6,025 bases of DNA, from NCBI GenBank assembly GCA_003538495.1, contig DPSD01000175.1, positions 2,666 to 8,690 on the forward strand, given 5' to 3'. Position numbers and translations under genes: made by a program. The notes under the pieces are model-generated. The model was not told where the DNA came from and searched no databases. It worked only from the letters and a program-made list of their open reading frames with translations. The first letter of the stretch is position 1; the number at the start of each line of letters is the position of its first letter. This DNA is from Accumulibacter sp. Its GTDB lineage: Bacteria; Pseudomonadota; Gammaproteobacteria; Burkholderiales; Rhodocyclaceae. Below are positions 1-6,025 of the stretch, in pieces.

Positions 1-296
1 AGGTCAAACCAGCCGAGGTCAAGTCGGCGGACGGCGGCAAGGCGGATCGGGAACCGGCGCTCAAACAACCGATCTACCTGCAGGCGGGTTCCTTCCAGAA
101 TGTCGCCGAGGCTGACAACCAGAAGGCACGGCTGGCGATGATCGGCGCGGAAGCCCGGATCCAGCAGGTGATGCTTCAGGACAAGGTGTGGTACCGCGTT
201 CGTCTCGGACCCTACCAGCGGATGGACGACGTGAACGTCCTGCGCGCCGAACTGGCCCGGCAGGGAATAGAAGCGAAAGTGGTCAAGAAGGACTAG
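1..296 (+). CDS. SPOR-domain protein, C-terminal end (5' truncated by window edge)
   Basis: Only the last 97 codons and the TAG stop (294-296) are present; the reading frame starts at base 3. The first ~23 visible residues are rich in K, A, E, D and P and look like the flexible periplasmic linker that usually precedes a SPOR domain. A SPOR domain then fills residues ~24-95 of the fragment: it opens with IYLQAGSF, has the mid-domain ...WYRVRLGPY signature, and ends in a helix plus a VVKKD tail. SPOR domains bind denuded septal peptidoglycan, and proteins of this layout (FtsN, DedD and relatives) are inner-membrane anchored and act in cell division. The expected N-terminal membrane anchor lies outside the window. 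The dsbA-like gene follows after 29 bases, so the two are probably co-transcribed. An FtsN-like divisome role is likely but cannot be separated from other SPOR proteins on this fragment. Confidence 0.88.
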   Translation, partial: VKPAEVKSADGGKADREPALKQPIYLQAGSFQNVAEADNQKARLAMIGAEARIQQVMLQDKVWYRVRLGPYQRMDDVNVLRAELARQGIEAKVVKKD

Positions 297-312
297 GAAC
301 GCTCTGACAACC

Positions 313-318
313 AAGGAG
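313..318 (+). promoter_or_regulatory. Ribosome binding site of the dsbA-like gene
   Basis: AAGGAG lies 7 bases before the ATG at 326. It is the strongest Shine-Dalgarno match in the window and fixes this start. The next in-frame methionine is inside the signal peptide core, which supports the upstream ATG. Confidence 0.8.
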
Positions 319-325
319 AACAGCA

Positions 326-973
326 ATGCAAGGACGCAGCAGTGGATGGTTGGTGGCACTCACCCTGGCCATCCTGACGATGGCTCTGCCGGCCCGGGCC
401 GAACTGGCGGTCGGTCGCGACTACGTGGCGATCGTTCCGGCGCAGGTCACCGACAATCCAGCCAGGCTGGAGGTGATCGAGTTCTTCTCGTACGGTTGCC
501 CGCATTGCAGCGACTTTCACCCAACGGTCAGCAAGTGGGCGGCAAGCTTGCCGAGCGACGTGGTTTTCAAGCGCGTGCCGATCTCGTTCGGACGCCCGCA
601 ATGGGCCAGCCTGTCCAGGCTGTACTACGCCCTTGAGGCCACCGGCGAGTTGAGCAAACTCGATGGCGCCGTATTCCGTGCCCTGCACCAGGACGGCAAG
701 AAGCTCTATGACGACAAGAGCATCATCGCCTGGGTCAGCGCGCAAGGCGTCGACAGCAAGAAGTTCAGCGATGCCTACAACTCATTCGGAGTGATCAGTC
801 AGGCCAAGCGGGCCGACCAGATGGCGCAGGCGTACAAGATCCAGGGCGTTCCGGCGCTGGCGGTCGACGGCAAGTATCTGGTGACCGGCAAGGAGGTCAA
901 AGGCTACCCTGACCTGGTGGCGCTGACCGACCAGGTGATCGACAAGGCACGCGGCGACCGCGCCAAGAAGTGA
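326..973 (+). CDS. dsbA: DsbA-like periplasmic thiol:disulfide interchange protein
   Basis: This 215-residue protein oxidises cysteine pairs in newly exported periplasmic proteins; in the known family it is re-oxidised by membrane DsbB. Residues 1-25 form a signal peptide: a basic start (R4), a hydrophobic core (WLVALTLAILTMAL) and a likely cleavage after ARA at 23-25. The thioredoxin-fold active site is C58-P-H-C61, in the context FFSYGCPHC, which is the classical DsbA dipeptide. The helical insertion follows (~90-160), and the cis-proline loop is G174-V175-P176-A177, with V before the cis-Pro as is common in DsbA. Length is normal for the family. The ATG is preceded by AAGGAG (313-318) with 7 bases of spacing, a strong ribosome site. 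It sits 29 bases after the SPOR gene, so it probably shares that transcript, placing both products in envelope biogenesis. No damage is visible. A DsbA paralogue with narrower substrates is the only realistic alternative. Confidence 0.95.
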   Translation: MQGRSSGWLVALTLAILTMALPARAELAVGRDYVAIVPAQVTDNPARLEVIEFFSYGCPHCSDFHPTVSKWAASLPSDVVFKRVPISFGRPQWASLSRLYYALEATGELSKLDGAVFRALHQDGKKLYDDKSIIAWVSAQGVDSKKFSDAYNSFGVISQAKRADQMAQAYKIQGVPALAVDGKYLVTGKEVKGYPDLVALTDQVIDKARGDRAKK

Positions 974-980
974 GCCAGCA

Positions 981-1013
981 CGCGCAGCGTTCGCATCACC
1001 ATCGCTCTGCGCG
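981..1013 (+). other. Stem-loop downstream of the dsbA-like gene
   Basis: CGCGCAG (981-987) pairs perfectly with CTGCGCG (1007-1013). Two further CG pairs (988-989 with 1003-1004) form after a 2-base bulge, leaving a 13-base loop. It begins 8 bases after the dsbA stop codon. No T-run follows, so it is not a classical intrinsic terminator; it could be a 3'-end stabilising or pausing structure, or chance in GC-rich DNA. It is the only structured element seen between 974 and 1068. Confidence 0.35.
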
Positions 1014-1068
1014 ACCAACCGCCGCTGACAGCCGGTACGACGCCAGCCGCGGCGCACCGGGAGCCTGA

Positions 1069-1845
1069 GTGCAGCCAGGCCGCAAGCTGTTTATCACGGG
1101 CGCCTCATCGGGCATCGGCCAGGCGCTGGCCGGGCATTATGCCGCTCAGGGGGCGCTGCTCGGACTGGCGGCGCGTCGGGCAGAACCCCTGCACCAGTTG
1201 GCCACGCGCTGGCCAGGACAGATCAGCTGCTACCCGCTCGACGTAACCGATGCAGCAGCCCTGCGTGCCGCGGGCGAGGATTTCATGGGCCGTTTCGGCG
1301 TCCCTGACATCGTTATCGCCAACGCCGGCGTCTCGATCGGCACGCTGACCGAACACGCCGAAGACCTCGCCGCCATCCGGCAGGTGATGGACACCAATTT
1401 TTTCGGCATGGCGGCGACCTTCTCGCCGTTCATCGGCGGCATGCGCCGCGCCGGTCATGGCCGACTGGTCGGCATCGCCTCGGTCGCCGGCATCCGCGGC
1501 TTGCCCGGTTCGGAGGCGTACAGCGCCTCGAAAGCTGCGGTGATCAGCTATCTCGAAAGTCTGCGCGTCGAATTGCGCGCTTCGGGCATCAAGGTGGTCA
1601 CCGTTTGTCCTGGCTACATCGCAACGCCGATGACCGCCGGCAATCCTTTCCCGATGCCGTTCCTGATGCCCGCCGACAGCGCCGCGGCGCGCTTCGCGCA
1701 AGCGATCGAACGCGGCCGCAGCTACGTCGTCGTTCCCTGGCAAATGGCCGTTGTCGCGAAGGTGCTGCGGCTGCTGCCGAACGCTCTCTATGATCGGCTG
1801 CTGGCCAGCGCGCCACATAAACCGCGGCGCGCTTCACACAGCTAG
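1069..1845 (+). CDS. Short-chain dehydrogenase/reductase (classical SDR)
   Basis: This 258-residue cytosolic enzyme is expected to perform NAD(P)(H)-dependent oxidation or reduction of a carbonyl/alcohol substrate. All classical SDR landmarks are present: the cofactor-binding T10-G-A-S-S-G-I-G17, the D58-V-T acidic site near the adenine pocket, N85-A-G87, the catalytic tetrad N110, S138, Y151 and K155 (YSASK), and the P181-G-Y-I-A-T-P187 loop after the active site. A-R-R after the second strand (35-37) hints at NADP preference, but weakly. The C-terminal ~45 residues are partly hydrophobic (VVVPWQMAVVAKVLRLLP), a tail seen in SDRs that touch the membrane or lipid substrates. The start is GTG with CGGGAG (1058-1063) five bases upstream; a TGA directly precedes the GTG, excluding an upstream extension in that frame. 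The gap after dsbA is 95 bases, so co-transcription is possible but not assured. The substrate cannot be named. Confidence 0.92.
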   Translation: MQPGRKLFITGASSGIGQALAGHYAAQGALLGLAARRAEPLHQLATRWPGQISCYPLDVTDAAALRAAGEDFMGRFGVPDIVIANAGVSIGTLTEHAEDLAAIRQVMDTNFFGMAATFSPFIGGMRRAGHGRLVGIASVAGIRGLPGSEAYSASKAAVISYLESLRVELRASGIKVVTVCPGYIATPMTAGNPFPMPFLMPADSAAARFAQAIERGRSYVVVPWQMAVVAKVLRLLPNALYDRLLASAPHKPRRASHS

Positions 1846-1863
1846 TTCTCTTCGGCGTTCTTC

Positions 1864-1892
1864 TTGTCCGACGGGCCAGGCCGCAGTATGCT
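1864..1892 (+). promoter_or_regulatory. Candidate sigma-70-type promoter for the FIST/kinase genes
   Basis: TTGTCC (1864-1869) and TATGCT (1887-1892) are separated by exactly 17 bases; each matches its consensus hexamer at 4 of 6 positions. Transcription would start near 1899, giving a leader of roughly 40 bases before the ATG at 1938. The location, just after the SDR gene and before a functionally distinct gene pair, is where a promoter is expected. This is prediction by eye only; in DNA of this GC content such matches are less frequent by chance but not rare. Confidence 0.38.
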
Positions 1893-1905
1893 GCACGGCT
1901 AGGCC
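1874..1905 (+). repeat. Imperfect inverted repeat in the SDR-FIST intergenic gap
   Basis: The arms GGCC...GGCCGCAG (1874-1886) and CTGC...CGGCTAGGCC (1891-1905) can fold into a hairpin with a TATG loop (1887-1890). Pairs are GCAG/CTGC, a 2-base bulge (1895-1896), then CC/GG, G-C, a G-T wobble, an A-A mismatch and GGCC/GGCC. No T-run follows. It overlaps the candidate -10 hexamer, so it may be an operator or an inefficient terminator of the SDR transcript. A short near-palindrome, AGGCC-G-GGCCT (1901-1911), overlaps its right arm. Confidence 0.4.
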
Positions 1906-1924
1906 GGGCCTCAGACAGCGAACC

Positions 1925-1929
1925 AGGAG
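1925..1929 (+). promoter_or_regulatory. Ribosome binding site deciding the FIST gene start
   Basis: AGGAG stands 8 bases before the ATG at 1938 and 5 bases before an adjacent in-frame GTG at 1935. The spacing and the codon favour ATG 1938; the choice changes the protein by only one residue. Confidence 0.7.
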
Positions 1930-1937
1930 AAGCAGTG

Positions 1938-3074
1938 ATGCAGCTTGCGCAGGCCGTTATCCGCAACCCTTCGACGATCACCGCCGAGTTGGCGCGGCTG
2001 CATGACGCCCGGGCCAATCTGGTGCTGGCCTTCGGTACCGGCCGGCACCTGCGCACGCTTGCCGTGCACTTGCCGGCGGCGTTTCCCGAAGCACGACGGG
2101 CGGGCTGCTCGACGGCCGGAGAGGTCTCCGCCGCCGGGGTCACCGAAGATAGCTGCGTGGTGACCGCGATCCGCTTCGAGCACACCCGCCTGCTCCAGGC
2201 CTCGACCACATTGACCAGCATGGATGACTCACAGGCCGCTGGCCGCCGGCTGGCCACGCAGTTGTCGCCGGAAGGCCTGCGGGCAGTCCTGGTTTTTGGC
2301 CAGGGCGTACGGATCAACGGTAGCGCGCTGCTGGTCGGGATCGGCGAGGTCCTGGGTAGCCAAGTGCCGATTAGCGGTGGCCTGGCGGGCGACGGCGACA
2401 CCTTCCAGGAAACCTGGGTCCTTGACGACCATGGCGCCAGGAACGACAGCATCGTCGCCCTTGGCCTTTACGGCGAACGGCTGATCTTTCGTCATGCTTC
2501 GTTCGGCGGCTGGTCACCTTTCGGCCCCGCACGCAAGGTGACCCGCTGCGCAGACAACGTGCTCCATGAACTCGACGGCGAGCCCGCACTGGAAGTCTAC
2601 AAACGCTACCTTGGCGAGTACGCCAAGGGACTGCCGGCCTCGGGCCTGCTCTTCCCGTTTGCGATGCTTGGCAGCGACCACCGCGAGACCGGTCTGATCC
2701 GCAGCATTCTTGGCGTCGATGAGCGCGAGGGCAGCCTGACGCTGGCCGGCGAGATCGACCCCAATGGCTACCTGAAGCTGATGCACGCCAGTACCGATGC
2801 CCTCGTCGGTGGCGCCGAAGCGGCCGCCGAAGCCGTGCAGCAGGCACTGTGCTCGGACGGGAACGGCCTGGTACTGCTGGTCAGCTGTGTCGGTCGCAAA
2901 CTGGTGATGGGCGGACGCGTCGACGAAGAGATTGAAGCAGTCGGCGCCGTTTTCGGCCGGCAAGCGCTGCTCGCCGGTTTCTACTCCTACGGCGAGATCG
3001 GCCCCTACACCCCGGCAGGCTCGTGCCGGCTTCACAACCAGACGATGACCGTGACCTGGATCGGCGAAAGCTGA
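1938..3074 (+). CDS. FIST-domain signal-sensing protein (NosP-like candidate)
   Basis: This 378-residue protein consists of a FIST_N domain (about 25-215) and a FIST_C domain (about 218-360). Visible signatures are G56-C-S-T-A-G-E62, the glycine-rich GGLAGDG (147-153), FGGWSPFGP (189-197), S316-C-V-G-R-K-L-V-M-G325, G347-FYSYGEIGPY357 and the C-terminal CRLHNQTMTV (363-372). There is no signal peptide or membrane segment, so it should be cytosolic. FIST proteins are ligand sensors that work with kinases or cyclases; the NosP subgroup binds haem, senses nitric oxide and regulates a co-encoded histidine kinase. The next gene, 100 bases on and on the same strand, is exactly such a kinase, so the pair probably forms one pathway. 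H186, H283 and H366 are possible haem ligands, but which, if any, serves is not visible. The family assignment is firm; NO sensing is inference. Confidence 0.93.
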   Translation: MQLAQAVIRNPSTITAELARLHDARANLVLAFGTGRHLRTLAVHLPAAFPEARRAGCSTAGEVSAAGVTEDSCVVTAIRFEHTRLLQASTTLTSMDDSQAAGRRLATQLSPEGLRAVLVFGQGVRINGSALLVGIGEVLGSQVPISGGLAGDGDTFQETWVLDDHGARNDSIVALGLYGERLIFRHASFGGWSPFGPARKVTRCADNVLHELDGEPALEVYKRYLGEYAKGLPASGLLFPFAMLGSDHRETGLIRSILGVDEREGSLTLAGEIDPNGYLKLMHASTDALVGGAEAAAEAVQQALCSDGNGLVLLVSCVGRKLVMGGRVDEEIEAVGAVFGRQALLAGFYSYGEIGPYTPAGSCRLHNQTMTVTWIGES

Positions 3075-3086
3075 CGGGCCGCATTT

Positions 3087-3102
3087 GCCGCGCTTCTGCG
3101 GC
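3087..3102 (+). other. Small stem-loop between FIST and kinase genes
   Basis: GCCGC (3087-3091) and GCGGC (3098-3102) flank a 6-base loop, GCTTCT, 12 bases after the FIST stop codon. Two other GCCGC copies (3078-3082 and 3109-3113) could compete for the same GCGGC arm. There is no T-run. It might moderate the FIST-to-kinase transcript ratio, or be a chance fold in GC-rich sequence. Nothing else recognisable lies in the 100-base gap. Confidence 0.25.
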
Positions 3103-3174
3103 GCCCTTGCCGCCTTGCTCCGGGCAGGCTGTTGCAACGATTCTCCACTTCTCGGCCCAGACCAGACGGTGACC

Positions 3175-6025
3175 ATGCACAAGCTTCTCAGCCGCCAGAT
3201 GCGGCGCGTCCTCGGGGTCGAGGGAGAACGCGCGGCCGCGGTCCTTGACGAACTCCGGCAAATCGCGGCGCACGCGGCGGTGTCGCCGGAGGCTGCGCGC
3301 CTGCTCGCCGGCCTCGACACCTTCCTGGGCCAGGTCGATAGAGCCTATACGCAGAATGACCGCGACCTCGAACTGCGAACACGCAGCCTGGACCTGAGCT
3401 CGGACGAACTGCTCCAGGTCAACGAACGCCTGCGCATCGAACTGGCCAGCCGTACGCGCGCCATCAATTCCCTGCGCGACACCGCATGCGGACTGCTCGA
3501 CGGCGGCAACAAGGCGCTGCCGCCACTGATCGAGGACGATATCGAGGCGCTCTCGGCACTGATGGCCGATCTGGTGCGGCAGCGTGTAGAGAGCCGGAAC
3601 GACTTGCAGAGCGTACTGGCAGCGCTGGCCAACCAGAAATTCGCCCTCGATCAGCACGCGATCGTCAGCACCACCGATGTACGCGGCACCATCACCTACG
3701 CCAACGACAAGTTCTGCAAGATCAGTGGCTACACGCGCGGCGAACTGCTCGGCCACAATCATCGCGTGACCCGCTCGGACGCCAATCCGCCAGAGCTGTT
3801 CGCCGACTTGTGGGCAACCATTTCGGCCGCGAAGGTGTGGCACGGTGAGTTGTGCAACCGCGCCAAGAGCGGCGATTTCTACTGGGTCAGCGCGACCATT
3901 GTGCCATTCTGCGATCGGAGCGGCCGACCGGTACAGTACATCTCGATCCATACCGACATCAGCGAGCGCAAGCGTATCGAAGCGCGTCTTGCCGACAGCG
4001 AACGAAACTTCCGTAGCGTCGTCGAGAGCCTCAAGGAAGTCGTTTTCCGCACCGACGCCGACGGCTGCTGGACCTATCTCAATCCAGCGTGGAGCGAGAT
4101 TACAGGCTTTGCGGTTCACGAAAGCCTGGGCCGCCCCTCTCTGGCAAGTGTCCCGGCGGCAGACCGCGAACGAGCTACCGGCCGCTTCTTTGCGCTCGCC
4201 GCGCGGCAAGTCGATTTCTTGCGCGAGGAAGCGCGCTACCGGACGCGCTACGGCGACAACCGCTGGCTCGAAGTCTTCGCCCGCGCCGAGTTCGACGCGG
4301 CCGGCAGATTTGCCGGCTGCGCCGGTACGCTCAACGACGTGACCGAGCGACGACTGGCGCTGGACCAGCTCGAAGAGCAGTTGCACCTGGTCCAGGAGTT
4401 GTTCGAGGTGGTACCTTTGCCGATCTACCTGACCGACACCGCCGGCCGCTACCTGCACCTCAACCGGGCATTTGCCGGGTTCTTCGGCATCGCCCGCGAG
4501 GACTGGGCAGGAAAGACGGTGCAGGACCTGCTACCCGGCGAACTCTCGGCACTGCATGTCGAGAAGGACCGCGAAATCCTGACTGCGGTCGGTCAGCAGG
4601 TCTATGAGGCACAAGTCGAACTGCGCGACGCCAGCCGGCGCGACGCCATCTACCACAAGGCAACCTTGACCAGGGCCGACGGCAGTATCACCGGTCTCCT
4701 TGGCGCAATTGTCGACATCACCGACCGCAAGGCGCAGGAGGCGCTGATCGCCAGCGCCGAATCGCGCTTGCGCCAGATCACCAATAGCGTACCGGCGGCG
4801 GTGTTCCAGTGCGAGATCGGTCGCCAACGCGTGCGCTTCACCTTCCTCAGCGATCGCGTGCCGGAAATCAGGGGGCTGCAACGCGAGGCCCTCTTCGCCG
4901 ATGCCACGCTCGCCACCCGGCAGATCGTGGCCGACGACCGCCAACGGGTCGAGCAAGGGCTCTGGCGAGCGGCGGAACGCCGCGAGGTCTGGCAATGCGA
5001 CTATCGAATCGAGCTGGCCAACGGCACGCAGCGCTGGATTCGCGGCGAGATCAGCCCGGCACCGGAACCGCCCGCGGCGGATGGAGCGACAATCTTCACC
5101 GGCATCTGGCAGGATGTCACCTTGCTCAAGGAAGCCGACGCGCGCCTGCGGGTGGTGACCGACAATATCCCGGTGGCGGTTTATCAGTATCAGCGTTCGA
5201 GCGGCCGTCCACACGCCTTCCCGTTCTTCAGCCGCGCCATCGACCAGATCTGTGGTCTATCGGCCGAGGAGGCGATGGCCAACGCCGACGCGCTGTTCGA
5301 CCTGGTGCATGCCGACGATCGACACCTGGTATCGACGACGATCGCCGAGGCCGTCGCCGCGAACTCGCGTTGGTCGGTCGATTTTCGATTCGTCCATCGC
5401 GGCCGTGGCGAACCCGTCTGGGTGCACGGCGAGGCGCAAGGCACGTCCACCGCCGACGACGGTACGCTGTGGAACGGCTACCTGGCCGACATCTCGGCCG
5501 CCAAACTCGCCTCGGAGGAGTTGCGCCGCGCCAAGGAAGGCGCGGAAGCCGCCAACCGCGCCAAATCCGAATTTCTGGCCAACATGAGCCACGAAATACG
5601 CACCCCGATGAACGGGGTCATCGGCATGACCCGCCTGGTTCTCGACAGCGAGCTCGGCGACGAGCAGCGTACCTGCCTGCAGATCGTCGAGGAATCATCC
5701 GAAGCGCTGCTGACGATCATCAACGACATCCTCGATCTGTCGAAGATCGAGGCCGGCAAGCTGTTCGCCGAGCGCGTGTCGTTCAAGCTCTGGCGCGCCG
5801 TTGGCGAGACGCTCAAGGCGCTGGCTCTGCGCGCGCACGACAAGGGACTGGAATTGATCTGCGACATCGCCCCCGAGGTACCGCTGCAGGTACTCGGCGA
5901 CTCCGGCCGGCTGCGCCAGGTGCTGGTCAATCTGATCGGCAACGCGATCAAGTTCACCGCCCGCGGCGAAGTGCTGGTCCGCGTTGAACGGGCGCACGCC
6001 AAGGGCGATGGCGATGGCGATGGCG
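3175..6025 (+). CDS. Multi-PAS sensor histidine kinase, 3' truncated by window edge
   Basis: At least 950 codons are present with no stop. Residues 1-140 are helical and charged with no named domain, and include a distinctive VDRAYTQNDRDLELRTRSLD block starting at 54. Five PAS domains follow: ~156-265 (Aer-like, with W222-HGELCNR and GDFYWVSATIVPF), ~276-392, ~403-518, ~531-650 and ~657-778, most closed by a D-I/V-T/S motif. A short coiled-coil leads into HisKA (~797-862) with phospho-accepting H806 in NMSHEIRTPMNG; HEIRT also fits the E/T pair used for phosphotransfer and phosphatase activity. The HATPase domain begins near 870, with its N-box N919 and N923 (VNLIGNAIKFT); the G-boxes and any receiver domain lie beyond the edge. 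There is no membrane segment, so it is a soluble kinase suited to cytosolic input, presumably from the FIST protein. The ATG at 3175 is favoured by its MHKLL start; a GTG (3169) is in frame and neither has a good ribosome site. Resembles hybrid kinases of the NahK type. Confidence 0.92.
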   Translation, partial: MHKLLSRQMRRVLGVEGERAAAVLDELRQIAAHAAVSPEAARLLAGLDTFLGQVDRAYTQNDRDLELRTRSLDLSSDELLQVNERLRIELASRTRAINSLRDTACGLLDGGNKALPPLIEDDIEALSALMADLVRQRVESRNDLQSVLAALANQKFALDQHAIVSTTDVRGTITYANDKFCKISGYTRGELLGHNHRVTRSDANPPELFADLWATISAAKVWHGELCNRAKSGDFYWVSATIVPFCDRSGRPVQYISIHTDISERKRIEARLADSERNFRSVVESLKEVVFRTDADGCWTYLNPAWSEITGFAVHESLGRPSLASVPAADRERATGRFFALAARQVDFLREEARYRTRYGDNRWLEVFARAEFDAAGRFAGCAGTLNDVTERRLALDQLEEQLHLVQELFEVVPLPIYLTDTAGRYLHLNRAFAGFFGIAREDWAGKTVQDLLPGELSALHVEKDREILTAVGQQVYEAQVELRDASRRDAIYHKATLTRADGSITGLLGAIVDITDRKAQEALIASAESRLRQITNSVPAAVFQCEIGRQRVRFTFLSDRVPEIRGLQREALFADATLATRQIVADDRQRVEQGLWRAAERREVWQCDYRIELANGTQRWIRGEISPAPEPPAADGATIFTGIWQDVTLLKEADARLRVVTDNIPVAVYQYQRSSGRPHAFPFFSRAIDQICGLSAEEAMANADALFDLVHADDRHLVSTTIAEAVAANSRWSVDFRFVHRGRGEPVWVHGEAQGTSTADDGTLWNGYLADISAAKLASEELRRAKEGAEAANRAKSEFLANMSHEIRTPMNGVIGMTRLVLDSELGDEQRTCLQIVEESSEALLTIINDILDLSKIEAGKLFAERVSFKLWRAVGETLKALALRAHDKGLELICDIAPEVPLQVLGDSGRLRQVLVNLIGNAIKFTARGEVLVRVERAHAKGDGDGDG
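6004..6025 (+). repeat. GGCGAT hexanucleotide tandem repeat at window edge
   Basis: Three perfect GGCGAT units plus a partial fourth run to the last base, encoding alternating Gly-Asp from residue 944 of the kinase. It falls after the N-box, where HATPase domains carry a variable loop, and may continue past the edge. As units are 6 bases, copy changes would keep the frame. Confidence 0.7.

Noticed and set aside
981..1013. Intrinsic terminator after the dsbA-like gene
   Set aside because: The stem is good but no T-tract follows, so it was kept only as an unassigned stem-loop.
1105..2452. Antisense open frames over the SDR and FIST genes
   Set aside because: Both + strand genes have full catalytic or family motifs; the antisense products are unrecognisable and arginine/serine/alanine-rich.
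2881..4458. A 525-codon open frame on the - strand
   Set aside because: It lies entirely opposite the FIST end and the kinase start, whose + strand products have clear domain signatures. Its product shows no recognisable motif, and long antisense frames are expected in high-GC coding DNA.
4809..5987. A 392-codon + strand frame overlapping the kinase
   Set aside because: It is out of frame with the PAS4-PAS5-HisKA coding sequence, is arginine-rich low-complexity in style, and has no domain. It is a GC-driven shadow of the kinase.
5572..6025. Calling the kinase a proven hybrid kinase with a receiver domain
   Set aside because: Only HisKA and the start of the ATPase domain are in view; a receiver is likely from similar kinases but is not present in this window.
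1..6025. Mobile element, CRISPR array, tRNA or phage genes
   Set aside because: No direct-repeat array, terminal repeats, transposase or integrase motifs, or tRNA-like folds were found; composition looks even across the window.

Overview
The window is high-GC, tightly packed bacterial DNA with every gene on the + strand. Gene content and order (a SPOR-domain protein, then a DsbA-type thiol oxidoreductase, then a short-chain dehydrogenase) and the style of the proteins suggest a betaproteobacterium, perhaps of the Rhodocyclales / Accumulibacter type. This is inferred from gene order and protein flavour only. No rRNA, tRNA, transposase, CRISPR array or phage gene is visible, and the region reads as chromosomal core DNA rather than a mobile island.

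Left part (1-1845), an envelope/housekeeping cluster: the C-terminal end of a SPOR-domain protein (peptidoglycan binding, FtsN-like); 29 bases later a complete periplasmic DsbA-like disulfide oxidoreductase with a signal peptide and a CPHC active site; then a complete classical SDR oxidoreductase starting at a GTG. A stem-loop without a T-tract lies between the dsbA-like gene and the SDR gene.

Right part (1846-6025), a signalling cluster: a 92-base gap holding a promoter-like element and an imperfect inverted repeat; a complete FIST-domain sensor protein (378 aa); then a very large sensor histidine kinase that runs off the right edge after 950 codons. The kinase has an unusual N-terminal helical region, five consecutive PAS domains, a HisKA domain with its phospho-accepting histidine, and the start of the ATPase domain. 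A receiver domain may follow beyond the edge, but it is not in view.

The most notable system is this FIST protein plus multi-PAS kinase pair. Some FIST proteins (the NosP family) are haem-binding nitric oxide sensors encoded next to a histidine kinase that they control (NosP/NahK in Pseudomonas aeruginosa). The arrangement here fits that type, so the likely job is ligand or redox sensing by the FIST protein passed to the kinase. Haem or NO binding cannot be read from the sequence alone.
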